A DNA stretch of 64,000 bases from Billgrantia zhangzhouensis. GTDB taxonomy: Bacteria; Pseudomonadota; Gammaproteobacteria; Pseudomonadales; Halomonadaceae. Every line of letters begins with the position of its first letter. Position 1 is the stretch's first letter. Position numbers and translations under genes: made by a program. This document shows positions 51,891 to 61,500 of this stretch, one piece after another. The notes under the pieces were generated by a model, which was not told the DNA's origin, did not search any database, and saw only the letters and a list, made by a program, of their open reading frames with translations. The stretch is taken from contig NZ_JABFTT010000006.1 of assembly GCF_021404465.1 (NCBI RefSeq), positions 186,001 to 250,000 on the forward strand, read 5' to 3'.

Positions 51891-52802
51891 CTGGCCGACT
51901 ACCGCACGGCAGCCGCTCTCTCTGGCTTGGGTATCCAGCAACCCGATGATCCACTCGCGCACGGCGGCGATGGCCGGCTCCTCGAGCCTCTCAGGCGGGT
52001 AGACGAGCTGGAAGGGCGCGGCCTTTACCTCGGGGCCGAATGGCTGCACCAGGCGCCCCTGCCGCAGCTCCTCCTCAATCAGATACCGGCTCATCAGGGC
52101 TATGCCCTGGCCGTCCAGGGCAGCGGCAATGCCATGGGTCTCGTCAGAGAACATCAGTCCGGCGCTGACGTCGAGCCCCGGCACTTGGACCTGGCGCTGC
52201 CAAGCCACCCAGTCCAACGGTGCGGGCGAAGAGAAGTGGAGCAGCGTATGGCGCACCAGTTCGGCCGGTTCACGCAGCTCCAGCACGGGGCTGCAGACGG
52301 GTACGAAGACATTGTCGAACAGCTTCTCGGCGACCAGCCCGGGCCAAGGCCCCTCGCCATAGCGAATCGCCATGTCGGCAACGACACCATCCAGGGCGAC
52401 CGCTTGGTGGGAGACCTGAATGCTCAGGTCGATCTGCGGGTGAGCATCGCGCAGCAGGCAGACCCAGGGCAGCAGCCAGCGTGCAGCGACAGCCGGCGTG
52501 GTCGAGAGCGTCACGGCCTGGCGCGACGGCGGCTGGCGCAGCTTGGTTACCGTCTCGGCGATGGCATCGAAGGAGTCGCTCAGCACGCCAAGTAGTGTCT
52601 GCCCCTGCGCCGTCAGTACCAGCTGCCGCGGCCGACGCACGAACAGGGCCACGCCCAGGCTCTCCTCGAGCTGGCGTATCTGATGGCTGATCGCCGTCGG
52701 GGTGACCGAGAGTTCCTCGGCGGCGCGCTTGGCACTGAGGTGACGCGCCGCCGCCTCGAAGGCGCGCAGGGCGGAAAGAGAGGGGAGTCGTCGCGGCATC
52801 AT
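51885..52802 (-). CDS. LysR-family regulator (GcvA-like), divergent from azoreductase
   Basis: 305 residues: HTH AKRAAEELSVTPTAISHQIRQLEESLGVALFVRR and GcvA-type effector domain (SDETHGIAAALDGQGIALMSRYLI, YPPERLEEPAIAAVREWI). Two adjacent ATGs (52802 and 52799) are equally possible starts. Faces the azoreductase across 140 bp. Closely similar to the LysR at 29149-30084, and their azoreductase partners are similar too. Its end overlaps the convergent sigma gene by six bases. Confidence 0.9.
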   Translation of the reverse strand: MMPRRLPSLSALRAFEAAARHLSAKRAAEELSVTPTAISHQIRQLEESLGVALFVRRPRQLVLTAQGQTLLGVLSDSFDAIAETVTKLRQPPSRQAVTLSTTPAVAARWLLPWVCLLRDAHPQIDLSIQVSHQAVALDGVVADMAIRYGEGPWPGLVAEKLFDNVFVPVCSPVLELREPAELVRHTLLHFSSPAPLDWVAWQRQVQVPGLDVSAGLMFSDETHGIAAALDGQGIALMSRYLIEEELRQGRLVQPFGPEVKAAPFQLVYPPERLEEPAIAAVREWIIGLLDTQARESGCRAVVGQS

Positions 52803-52942
52803 GGCTGAATTTTATTTTCCGAAATCGAAAAAGAATCGTCGCTTGTCGCCCTACCTGGCCTCAGGCTTATATAAAACGAGCCACAAGCAAGACTGAGAAC
52901 AATTCATTCAATAGATCCTACACCCAGTGACGGAGAAAACCC

Positions 52943-53662
52943 ATGACGCGTTTACTTCACCTCGATGCCAGCCCACGCCCCGGCCGTGCCGGCACCCACG
53001 ACCACGGCTCACATACCCGCCGGCTGACCCATCACTTCGTTTCCCGCTGGCGCACTCTGGAGCCGGATGCCGAGATCGTCTATCGCGATATCGGCGCCAA
53101 CCCGCCACAGCTTACCAGCGTCGAATGGATCGAAGCGGCCTTCACGGTCACTGAAAATCGCAGCGAATCCATGCAGGCAGTACTCGCCGAGAGCGACACG
53201 CTGACAAGCGAAGTCGAGCGGGCCGATATCCTGGTGCTCGGCGTGCCGATGTACAACTTCGGCCCGCCGGCCACCTTCAAGGCCTGGATCGACAACATCA
53301 TTCGCCTGGGCCGCACCGTCGACTACGATCCGAAATATGGTCATCACCCCCATCTGCCGCTGGAGTACTACCTGCCGCTACTGGCCGACCGGTCGCACCA
53401 CGCGGTGCTGCTCTCCTCCCGCGGCGACCACGGCTTCGACCCGGGCGGCCGCCTGGCCGCACTTAATCATATGGAGCCCAGCGTACGCACCGCCCTGCAG
53501 TTCATCGGCATCACTGGCTTTCATAGTATTGCCATTGAACATCAGGAAGAGGGCGGCGAGGCGCTGGCGGCCTCGACCACAAGCGCCCTGGAGCGCATAG
53601 ACCGGCTGGTCGAGCAATTGCACAGTGAAGTTTCGGCCAAGCGCCAGCCGCAGCCGGCCTAA
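52943..53662 (+). CDS. FMN-dependent NADH-azoreductase-like oxidoreductase
   Basis: 239 residues. LHLDASPRPGRAGTHDHGSHTRRL at the N-terminus for the FMN phosphate, VPMYNFGPPATFKAWID near 99 for the ring and LLSSRGDHGFDPGGRLA near 154. GGAGA precedes the ATG. Sister of the 30227-30922 gene. Its expression is probably controlled by the divergent LysR in response to quinones or azo-like electrophiles. Confidence 0.88.
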   Translation: MTRLLHLDASPRPGRAGTHDHGSHTRRLTHHFVSRWRTLEPDAEIVYRDIGANPPQLTSVEWIEAAFTVTENRSESMQAVLAESDTLTSEVERADILVLGVPMYNFGPPATFKAWIDNIIRLGRTVDYDPKYGHHPHLPLEYYLPLLADRSHHAVLLSSRGDHGFDPGGRLAALNHMEPSVRTALQFIGITGFHSIAIEHQEEGGEALAASTTSALERIDRLVEQLHSEVSAKRQPQPA

Positions 53663-53781
53663 TAGCGCCCTTCGATGGCCGAACACCGGGGCGCTTGGCG
53701 CCCCGGCCTCGTCCCTGTAGCCTCAGCAGTCGGCGCGTCGTCACACGGCCACTACCTGATAAGTATCGCAGGAACATCAAC

Positions 53782-54228
53782 ATGCTGATCAAACGCGTGC
53801 CCGGCACCGAGGCACCTTTCGACCTCCTGCTAGAAGCCGATCCCTCGCTAGACACCATCAAACACTACCTCGAACGCTCGATCTGCCATGTCGCGATAGT
53901 CGAGGGGGAGACCGTGGGCACCTATGTCATCCAGCCCCTCGGCGATGACGTTCATGAGCTGATGAATATTGCCGTCGCCCCGGCGCATCAGCGCAAGGGC
54001 ATCGGCGCACGGCTACTGGATCACGCCATCGCAACGGTTCGGGAGGCAGGGGCACGGCGCCTTGAACTTGGCACCGGCACCTTCGGTTATCAGCTCACCT
54101 ACTACCAGCGTGCGGGGTTCCGGGTCGTCGCCGTGGAGCGAGACTACTTCCTGGCCCACTACGACGAACCGATCTACGAGAACGGCATTCAGCACAAGGA
54201 CAGGCTGCGGTTGGCTCTCGAGTTTTGA
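53782..54228 (+). CDS. GNAT-family N-acetyltransferase
   Basis: 148 residues. The acetyl-CoA motif is MNIAVAPAHQRKGIGARLLDHAI near residue 69, and the C-terminal part is RRLELGTGTFGYQLTYYQRAGFRVVAVERDYF. AGGAA lies before the ATG at 53782; a longer frame upstream has no support. Resembles the YjdJ/aminoglycoside-type small GNAT proteins; substrate unknown. Convergent with arsH, with only four bases between stops. Confidence 0.87.
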   Translation: MLIKRVPGTEAPFDLLLEADPSLDTIKHYLERSICHVAIVEGETVGTYVIQPLGDDVHELMNIAVAPAHQRKGIGARLLDHAIATVREAGARRLELGTGTFGYQLTYYQRAGFRVVAVERDYFLAHYDEPIYENGIQHKDRLRLALEF

Positions 54229-54232
54229 GCTA

Positions 54233-54979
54233 TCAAGAAGCCTGACTGATCGCTGCCTTGTCGGTCACCGGATCGGCTTTGGCACCGGCCGCTTCGCGGC
54301 GCTCCGAGTAACGGTCCACCAGCGTTTCGGCATGAGGCCTTAGCAGCAGGGTGAAGCGCACCAGTTCTTCCATCACGTCGGCGATGCGGTCGTAGAGCGG
54401 CGAGGGTCGCATGCGCCCGGCCTCGTCGAACTCCTGGTACGCCTTGGGCACGCTGGACTGGTTGGGAATGGTAAACATGCGCATCCAGCGCCCCAGCAGG
54501 CGCAGCGTGTTCACCGCATTGAACGACTGCGAGCCGCCGCTGACCTGCATCACCGCCAGGGTGCGCCCCTGGGTGGGCCGCACCGCTCCCATGCTCAGCG
54601 GCAGATGATCGATCTGGGTTTTCATCACGCCGGTGATCTGGCCGTGGCGCTCGGGGCTGCACCACACCTGCCCTTCGGACCACAGCGCCAGCTCGCGCAG
54701 CTCCCGCACCGCCGGGTGATCGTCGCCCGGCACCTGGTCCGGCAACGGCAGATCGGAAGGGTCGAAGATCCGCGTCTCGGCGCCGAAATAGCGCAGCAGA
54801 CGCGCAGCCTCTTCCACCGCCAGGCGCGAATAGGAGCGTTCGCGCAGCGAGCCGTAGAGCAGCAGGATGCGTGGCGGATGGCCCAGCGGATCGGGCAAGC
54901 CCTGGCCGGGCTGCCGGAGAGCGAAGCGCTCGTCGAGGGCCGGTAGAACATCGGGGTCGTTGAGCGTGCGAAGCCTCAT
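54233..54979 (-). CDS. arsH: ArsH NADPH-dependent FMN reductase
   Basis: 248 residues. ArsH proteins give resistance to organoarsenicals by oxidising trivalent methylarsenite and also reduce quinones or metals. [26 protein letters not shown] near residue 37 is the FMN loop; [52 protein letters not shown] (about 106-157) is the ArsH core. The start ATG overlaps the stop of the MFS gene upstream (ATGA). Together with the PadR gene it forms a likely arsenic-responsive unit. Confidence 0.95.
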   Translation of the reverse strand: MRLRTLNDPDVLPALDERFALRQPGQGLPDPLGHPPRILLLYGSLRERSYSRLAVEEAARLLRYFGAETRIFDPSDLPLPDQVPGDDHPAVRELRELALWSEGQVWCSPERHGQITGVMKTQIDHLPLSMGAVRPTQGRTLAVMQVSGGSQSFNAVNTLRLLGRWMRMFTIPNQSSVPKAYQEFDEAGRMRPSPLYDRIADVMEELVRFTLLLRPHAETLVDRYSERREAAGAKADPVTDKAAISQAS

Positions 54980-56139
54980 GTCGCCTCCTTCAGTGCGTGG
55001 GTTTGCAGGACGAGCAGCGCCACCAGGGCGGCAAGCCCCAGGGCCGAGGAGAACAGCAGCGCCTGGGTGCCGAAGCGCTCGATCAACAGGGCGAAGGCCA
55101 GCGGCGCCAGCGCCTGGCCGAAGCGTGCCGGTACCATCAGCACGCCCTGGCGCAGGCCATAGCCGTGCGGGCCGAAAATGGCCAGCGGCAACGTGCCCTT
55201 GGCGATGGTGAGAATGCCGTTGCCGGCGCCGTGCAGCAGCACGAACAGCGTGGCCAGCGGTGCCCCCAGCGTCATCACGCCGAGCGCGCCAATGGGATGC
55301 GCCACCACCGCCAGCTTGGCCGAGAGCAATGGATGAAAGCGCTGCAGCAGCGAGAACTCGAGCAGTCGCGCCGCCACCTGGGCCGGCCCCACCAGCGCTG
55401 CGGCGGCGATGGCAGCAGCAGGCGAGAGGCCGGCGATCTGCAGCAGCCACGGCAAGTGTGCCGCCATGGCGGTACTGACGAACCAAGTCACGGCGAAGAC
55501 GAAGGCCAGCAGCGCCATGGGCAGCCAGGTCGAATTCGCCTCGGCGACTGCCGTCTCGGCGTGAGGCGCGGGCGGCTGGATACCGAACGGAATCAGCAGC
55601 CGGTTGAGCGGCAGACCCAGCAGCAGATGCACCGCCGCCCAGGTGAAGCAGGCGTTCTGCCAGCCGAATTCGGCGTTGAGCCAGCCGGTGATCGGCCAGC
55701 ACACGGTGCTGGCAAAGCCCGCCAGTAGCGTAATACCGGTAATGGGGCCACGCGCTTCTCGGCCATAGAGCCCCGCCAGGGTCGAGAAAGCCGATTCGTA
55801 CAGCCCCATGCCCATGCCGACGCCGATCACCAGCCATCCCGCCCACAGCAGCTTGGCTCCATCCGCCAGACCCAGCAGCACCAGACCCAAGGCAAACACC
55901 AGGCTCGAGGCCGCCAGCACGTCGCGTCCGCCAAATCGGTCGATGCGCCGCCCCACCGACGGCCCTAGCACGGCCGATACCACCAACGCCGAGGAGAAGG
56001 CCGCGAATACCGTACCCGTGGCAAGGCCGAGGTCTCGCGCCATGGGCACGGCGAGGATGGCCGGAAGATAGTAGGTCGAGCCCCAGGCTAGCGTCTGGGA
56101 GACGCCCAGGGCGACGACCACACCGGTACGCGAGCTCAT
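54976..56139 (-). CDS. MFS transporter coupled to arsH
   Basis: 387 residues and about 12 membrane helices; [23 protein letters not shown] near residue 63 is motif A. Sequence like [28 protein letters not shown] is common in MFS genes next to arsH. Likely exports an arsenical or the product of ArsH, but a general drug exporter is possible. A perfect palindrome sits just before its start codon, matching one in front of the PadR gene. Confidence 0.88.
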   Translation of the reverse strand: MSSRTGVVVALGVSQTLAWGSTYYLPAILAVPMARDLGLATGTVFAAFSSALVVSAVLGPSVGRRIDRFGGRDVLAASSLVFALGLVLLGLADGAKLLWAGWLVIGVGMGMGLYESAFSTLAGLYGREARGPITGITLLAGFASTVCWPITGWLNAEFGWQNACFTWAAVHLLLGLPLNRLLIPFGIQPPAPHAETAVAEANSTWLPMALLAFVFAVTWFVSTAMAAHLPWLLQIAGLSPAAAIAAAALVGPAQVAARLLEFSLLQRFHPLLSAKLAVVAHPIGALGVMTLGAPLATLFVLLHGAGNGILTIAKGTLPLAIFGPHGYGLRQGVLMVPARFGQALAPLAFALLIERFGTQALLFSSALGLAALVALLVLQTHALKEAT

Positions 56140-56143
56140 CGGC

Positions 56144-56162
56144 TACCTCGATCATCGAGGTA
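56144..56162. promoter_or_regulatory. PadR-type operator upstream of the MFS-arsH operon
   Basis: TACCTCGATCATCGAGGTA: nine-base perfect arms around a single central base, five bases before the MFS start codon. The same palindrome, slightly degraded, lies in front of the PadR gene at 56621. Binding here would block the operon promoter or ribosome site. Confidence 0.75.
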
Positions 56163-56188
56163 TAGGGGCCTGAAAAAACGCTTCACGC

Positions 56189-56608
56189 TCATCCTTCCCG
56201 CTCCTCCCCTTTCACTGCCCCAGCGGCCATGCGACGGCTCTCGACGATGCAGTCCGTGGCCTCCAGCCAAGCATCCACCGCCACCTGAAAGGCGTCCCGC
56301 CCCTTCTCCGTCAGTGCGTAGACCTTACGCGAGCGCCCCTGCACCACCTCCGCAGTGGAGCTCAGGTAGCCGCCCGCTTCGAACTCGTTGAGCACCGGAT
56401 AGACCGTGCCCTCCGAAGGGCTGCAACAACCGTTGGTGCTCTTCTCCACCGCCTGCACCACCTCGTAGCCGTGCATCGGCTTGCGGTGCAGCACGCTAAG
56501 CACGAAGAACTTCGACAGCGACATCTTGATCGTGCCGCGCCAGTAGGAAGGGTCGCTGTAGTCTGGGATCCGGCGACCAGCGGCCGCTTCGGATTTCGCT
56601 TTGGTCAT
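56189..56608 (-). CDS. PadR-family repressor with vicinal cysteine pair
   Basis: 139 residues. PadR winged HTH: SLSKFFVLSVLHRKPMHGYEVVQAVEKSTNGCCSPSEGTVYPVLNEFEAGGYL, then the wing EVVQGRSRKVYALTEKG. Cys61-Cys62 lie at the turn before the recognition helix, where most PadR proteins have no cysteines; such a pair could bind trivalent arsenic and release DNA. First gene before MFS and arsH on the same strand, with its own operator, so it probably represses itself and the operon. Confidence 0.9.
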   Translation of the reverse strand: MTKAKSEAAAGRRIPDYSDPSYWRGTIKMSLSKFFVLSVLHRKPMHGYEVVQAVEKSTNGCCSPSEGTVYPVLNEFEAGGYLSSTAEVVQGRSRKVYALTEKGRDAFQVAVDAWLEATDCIVESRRMAAGAVKGEEREG

Positions 56609-56620
56609 GGTGGAAACCTA

Positions 56621-56639
56621 TACCTCGATGATCGAGGCG
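56621..56639. promoter_or_regulatory. PadR-type operator upstream of padR gene
   Basis: TACCTCGATGATCGAGGCG, the same palindrome as at 56144 with changes in the last two bases. It lies 12 bp before the PadR start codon and directly after the stop codon of the upstream TetR gene, which suggests autorepression. Confidence 0.7.
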
Positions 56640-57341
56640 TCAAGACAGATCGATTTCCTCTCGCCCCGTGCCGGCGGCCTGCTCACGCACTCCTGCCAGC
56701 ATCATGGCGAGCCCGAATTCGAAGCGACCGTCGAAATCGAAGAAGCGTCGCGCCATCAGTTCCGTATCGAGATGGCGGAAGTCAGGACTTGCCAGCACCT
56801 CGCCGAGGGAAGCGGTAATGGTCGCCGTGGCCTCGCCGGGTTCGTCGGGCAGCCCCTGCTGCTCCAACGTTTCGCCGAGAATGAAAGAGAGCAGCGTAGT
56901 CATCGCCCAGAGCGCCCGGTCGCGGTCGAGCCCGGCTTTCACCAGCAGCTCCATCAGCGTTTCGGCGCCGCGCAAGGTGCTGTGCTTGGCGGAGTAGCTG
57001 CCACCCACGATACGCGCACCGTCACGATACCTCAGCAAGGTACGCCGTAGGCGCCGGACGAACTCGGCCAGATTGACATAGGCATCCTCGTCATCGAGCC
57101 CGCCCAGCGGAACGGCAGCCACGATGGCATCGGCCATTTCATCGAGCAATTGCTGCTTGTCGGCCACGTGACGGTAGATCACCGGCGCCTGCACGTCCAT
57201 GGCATCGGCCAAGGCTCGCATCGTCAGTCCATCCAGGCCATCCCGGTTCACCAGTAACAGCGCCGCCTCGGCGATCTGCCGCACGCTCAGCTTCTCCTTC
57301 TTCCGCCGCCTACGCTTCGGCGCGCTGTCGTTTTCCGTCAC
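56640..57341 (-). CDS. TetR-family repressor of the RND pump
   Basis: 233 residues. HTH: LSVRQIAEAALLLVNRDGLDGLTMRALADAMDVQAPVIYRHVADKQQLLDEM, of the TetR/tetracycline-repressor subgroup with the C-terminal TetR_C domain (FGLAMMLAGVREQ). A basic stretch (KRRRRKKEK) precedes the HTH. The frame starts with GTG at 57341. Divergent from an RND efflux operon; two matching inverted repeats fill the 89-bp gap, so it represses the pump and itself. Confidence 0.92.
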   Translation of the reverse strand: MTENDSAPKRRRRKKEKLSVRQIAEAALLLVNRDGLDGLTMRALADAMDVQAPVIYRHVADKQQLLDEMADAIVAAVPLGGLDDEDAYVNLAEFVRRLRRTLLRYRDGARIVGGSYSAKHSTLRGAETLMELLVKAGLDRDRALWAMTTLLSFILGETLEQQGLPDEPGEATATITASLGEVLASPDFRHLDTELMARRFFDFDGRFEFGLAMMLAGVREQAAGTGREEIDLS

Positions 57342-57378
57342 GCAAACTCTCGCTTCGTGTCACTTGTCGCTTGACATA

Positions 57379-57391
57379 TTAACAGCGTTAA
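57379..57391. promoter_or_regulatory. TetR operator A (repressor side)
   Basis: TTAAC-AGC-GTTAA, a perfect inverted repeat with three-base centre. Its twin at 57414 is identical in the arms. Located 38 bp before the TetR start codon. Confidence 0.75.
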
Positions 57392-57413
57392 CAATACATT
57401 CAAGCCAGATCTA

Positions 57414-57426
57414 TTAACGGCGTTAA
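57414..57426. promoter_or_regulatory. TetR operator B (pump side)
   Basis: TTAAC-GGC-GTTAA, ending four bases before the ATG of the RND adaptor gene. A repressor here would cover the translation start region. Centres of A and B are 35 bp apart. Confidence 0.75.
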
Positions 57427-57430
57427 CAAA

Positions 57431-58519
57431 ATGCTCCCGATGGCGTTTCAACTCCTACTCACACTGCCCAGATGGCCACGTATTCTGCTTTTCTTGTCGG
57501 TCGCGCTGGGTCTTACCGCCTGCACCGAGGGCGCCAGCACCGACAGCGAGGAGGTGATACGCCCGGTGCGGGTGGAAAACGCCATGTCGCTCCCTGCGCC
57601 GAGCCACCGTTTCGTTGCCCGTGTTGAAGCCGTCAGCACTGTCGATCTGGCCTTCCAGGTGGGCGGCCAACTCCTCGAGCAAGGCCCACGCGAAGGCGCC
57701 TTCGTACCACACGGCGAAACCTTGGCGATGCTTGATACCACCGACTTCGAACTGGCGCTGCGCCAGGTGGAGACGCGGCATGAGCAGGCCCGGCGGGAGT
57801 ACGAGCGCCTGCGCCGGCTGCATACCCAGAACGCCGCCTCGACGGCGAGTTTCGAGCAGGCAGAGGCCGAATTTCATACCCAGACCGTGGCGCTCGAGCA
57901 GGCTCGCCGACAGCTCGCCTACGCCCGCCTCGAAGCTCCCTTCGACGCTCTGGTGACCCGCAGGCTGGCCGAACCTTTCGCCACCGTGGCCGCGAACACG
58001 CCGATATTGCGCGTGCAGGACATGAGCGAGCTTCGCCTGCGCTTTCATGTGCCCGAGCGGCTCAGCGCCCTCCTCGAGCACCCCGAGGCGTACCGAATGG
58101 AGGCCATCTTCGAGGCCGCTCCCGAACGGCGCTTCCCGGTCCGCTATCGGGAGCACCGCCCCCAGGCCGACCCGGTAGGGCAAAGCTATCCGGTCAGCGT
58201 AGCCCTGCCTCGTCCAGACTCGCTCGAGCTGTTGCCCGGCATGACCGCGAATCTCGTCGTCACTCGGCTCGACTCCGAGCCATCCGGCGTCACGGTACCG
58301 CTTGCGGCGCTGGACCCCGGCAACGATGGCGAGATGCGCGTCTGGCGGTTCGATCCCGAGTCGCAAACGGTAACGCCGCGCCCCGTTACCCTCGGCGCTG
58401 CATTGCCTGACCGTGTGACGGTGCTCGACGGCCTGGCGGCAGGCGAGCCGATCGTCACTTCCGGCACCCACCTGCTGCGCGACGGCATGCGGGTCAGGCC
58501 CCAAGCGCGCCTCGACTAG
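57431..58519 (+). CDS. RND efflux periplasmic adaptor lipoprotein
   Basis: 362 residues. Signal peptide with lipobox LTAC (Cys31), so the protein is anchored by lipid to the inner membrane. Then the adaptor layout: lipoyl half (VDLAFQVGGQLLEQGPREGAFVPHGETLAMLD), a short coiled-coil hairpin (RQVETRHEQARREYERLRRLHTQNAASTASFEQAEAEFH), second lipoyl half (RLEAPFDALVTRRLAEPFATVAANTPILRVQD) and beta-barrel. Start ATG 57431 lies four bases after a TetR operator; ATG 57440 is an alternative. Partners the permease downstream; no outer-membrane channel gene is adjacent. Confidence 0.93.
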   Translation: MLPMAFQLLLTLPRWPRILLFLSVALGLTACTEGASTDSEEVIRPVRVENAMSLPAPSHRFVARVEAVSTVDLAFQVGGQLLEQGPREGAFVPHGETLAMLDTTDFELALRQVETRHEQARREYERLRRLHTQNAASTASFEQAEAEFHTQTVALEQARRQLAYARLEAPFDALVTRRLAEPFATVAANTPILRVQDMSELRLRFHVPERLSALLEHPEAYRMEAIFEAAPERRFPVRYREHRPQADPVGQSYPVSVALPRPDSLELLPGMTANLVVTRLDSEPSGVTVPLAALDPGNDGEMRVWRFDPESQTVTPRPVTLGAALPDRVTVLDGLAAGEPIVTSGTHLLRDGMRVRPQARLD

Positions 58520-58528
58520 GACACGTTC

Positions 58529-61500
58529 ATGGACATCGCCCGCACCGCCATCGACCGCCCCGTCCAGACCTGGCTGATCATTCTGGCCTGCTTGTTGGGG
58601 GGCCTGTGGGCAATGCTGACCCTGGGCCGGCTGGAAGATCCCTCGTTCACCCTCAAGACCGCCATCATCACCACACCCTACCCCGGGGCGAATGCCGAGC
58701 AGGTCGAACAGGAGGTCACCGAGAGGCTGGAATCGGCCATCCAGCAGCTGCCGGCCGTCGACTACGTTCGTTCGCGCTCACGCCCCGGCATCTCCGAGGT
58801 CGAGGTCGAAATCAAGCGCGCCTATCCCAGCCGCAACATGCCGCAGCTCTGGGACGAGCTGCGCCGCAAGATCGGCGATGCCCAGGCCAGCCTGCCCCCG
58901 GGCGCCGGCCCTTCCCTGGTCAACGACGACTTTGGCGACGTCTACGGTATCTACTACGCAATCACGGCGCCGGAACTGAGCGATGCGGAAATTCGCGATC
59001 TGTCGAGGTTCCTGCGTCGGGAGCTGCTGACGGTGAACGGCGTGGCCAAGGTCACCACCGCCGGCGAGCGCAGCGAGGCCTTGTACCTGGATCTCGACAG
59101 CGAGCGCCTGGCCAGCCTCGGCGTACCGCTGGAGCAGGTGATCGAAACCCTGCGCGCTGCCAGCGCCATCGCCGAGAGCGGTGCCATTACCCTGGATGAG
59201 CGCCGCCTGCGCATCGCCTTCTCCCAACAGTTGGCTAGCCCCGCTCACCTGGAGGAGCTGCGCATCGGTCGCCCCGGCACCACCGAGCAGATCCGCCTGG
59301 GCGATATCGCCACGATCCGGCGCAGCGCAACCGAGCTGCCCGACCACCTGATCCGCTTCAATGGAGAGCCCGCCTTCACGCTTGCCGTGGCCGGGGTGGC
59401 CGACGTCAACATCGTAGAGGTTGGCCAGGCGGTGGACGCCCGCTTGCACGAGCTACAGGAACGAATACCGCTGGGCGTCGAGCTCCATCCGATCTACGAG
59501 CAGCACCGGGTGGTCGACGATGCCATCGGCAGCTTTCTCGTCAACTTGGCGCTGGCCGTGGCGATCGTCATCGGCGTGCTGTGTCTGTTCATGGGCTGGC
59601 GGGCCGGCCTGGTGGTGGGTGCCACTCTGCTGCTGACGGTACTCGGTACGCTGCTGTTCATGCGCATGCTCGGCCTCGAGATGGAGCGCATCTCGCTGGG
59701 CGCGCTGATCATCGCCATGGGCATGCTGGTCGACAACGCCATCGTGGTGACCGAAGGCATGCTGGTCGGCATGCAGCGGGGAGCCAATGCCCGCGACGCC
59801 GCCAGCGACGCCGCCAAACGCACCCAGATACCGCTGCTCGGCGCCACGGTCATCGGCATCATGGCGTTTGCCGGCATCGGCCTCTCGCCCGACACCACCG
59901 GCGACCTGCTCTTCTCCCTGTTCGCGGTGATCGCCGTTTCGCTGCTGCTGAGTTGGGTACTGGCCATCACCGTCACGCCCCTGCTGGGGCACTATCTGCT
60001 GAGAACGGTGCACGAAGCCAAGACGCCCTACACGGGCAGGCTCTATCGAGGCTATCGCCGGCTGCTCGAGGGCGTGCTGCGCTGGCGCCTGCTTACACTG
60101 CTGAGCCTCATCCTGTTCACCGCCGGCTGCATCTTCGCCTTCGGTTTCGTCAAGCAGGCCTTCTTCCCCGCCTCGAATACGCCCATCTTCTTCCTGCACT
60201 ACCAGCTGCCCCAAGGCACCGACATTCGCGCGACGGACCGTCACATGCAGGGTCTCGATGATTTTCTGCGCGCGCAGCCGGAAGTGCTGTCGGTAACGCA
60301 GTTCGTGGGGCGCGGCGCCAGTCGCTTCGTGCTCACCTATACACCGGAACGGCCCAGCTCCAGCTACGGTCTGTTCATGATCCGCACGGCCGAGCGCGAC
60401 CAGATAGAACCGCTGGCAGCACGGCTGCGGCAGCGGCTCGACGTGCATCACCCCGATGCGCAGGCCAGGATCGAGCGCCTCATGTTCGGGCCCAACGTCG
60501 TCAGTATCGAAGCACGCTTCTCAGGGCCCGATCCGGTCATGCTGCGCTACCTGGGCGACCAGGCCAAGGCAATCATGGAGCGCGAGCCCTTGGTGACGGA
60601 CATCGTCGACGACTGGCGCCAGCGCGAACTGGTGCTCGAGCCGGTATTCGACGAGGAGCGCGCTCGCATGGCGGGAGTTCAGCGCGACACGGCCATGCGC
60701 GCACTACAGTTCGCCACCACCGGTATTCAGGCTGCCCTCTATCGCGAAAATGATCGCCTGCTTCCCATCGTGCTGCGCCCACCCGAGCACGAGCGCCTGG
60801 ACGTGACGCGCCTGCATGAGAGGCAGCTGGAAAGCGCCAATGGCAACGTACCTATCCCGCTGCGGCAGATCATCGAGCGTTTCGACACCACCAGTGAAGA
60901 GAGTGTCATCCGCCGCCGCGACCGCATGCGCACCCTGACGGTTCAGGCCAGTACGGTGAGTGGCGTTACCGCCAGCGAGGGCCTTTCACGCATTCGCGCG
61001 CCCATCGAAGCGATTCCCCTGCCCCTCGGTTACCGCCTGGAGTGGGGCGGCGAGTACGAGGCCTCCGGCCGCTCGCGGGCCTCGCTGCGTGCCCAGTTGC
61101 CGTTGGGTTTTCTCGCCATGCTGGTGATCAGCGTGCTGCTGTTCGGCAAGTGGCGCCAGCCGCTGATCCTGTGGCTGGTGGTACCCATGTCGATCTGCGG
61201 CGTGGTGATCGGGCTGCTGGCCAGCGGCATGCCGTTCACCTTCACGGCGCTGCTCGGGCTGCTCAGCCTCTCCGGCATGCTGATGAAGAACGGTATCGTG
61301 CTGCTCGACGAGATCGACGCCCAGATCCGCGAGGGCAAGCCCGGCTGCCCAGCCGTGGTGGAAGCCAGCGTCAGCCGTCTGCGGCCGGTGGTACTGGCTG
61401 CCGGCACCACCATCCTCGGCATGCTGCCCCTGCTCGGCGACGCCTTCTTCGCCAGCATGGCGGCGACGATCATGGGCGGGCTCGCCTTCGCCACGCTGCT

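Noticed and set aside
54233..56155. A 640-aa reading that fuses arsH to an upstream frame
   Set aside because: The upstream part is the MFS gene out of frame; arsH has its own ATG overlapping the MFS stop.
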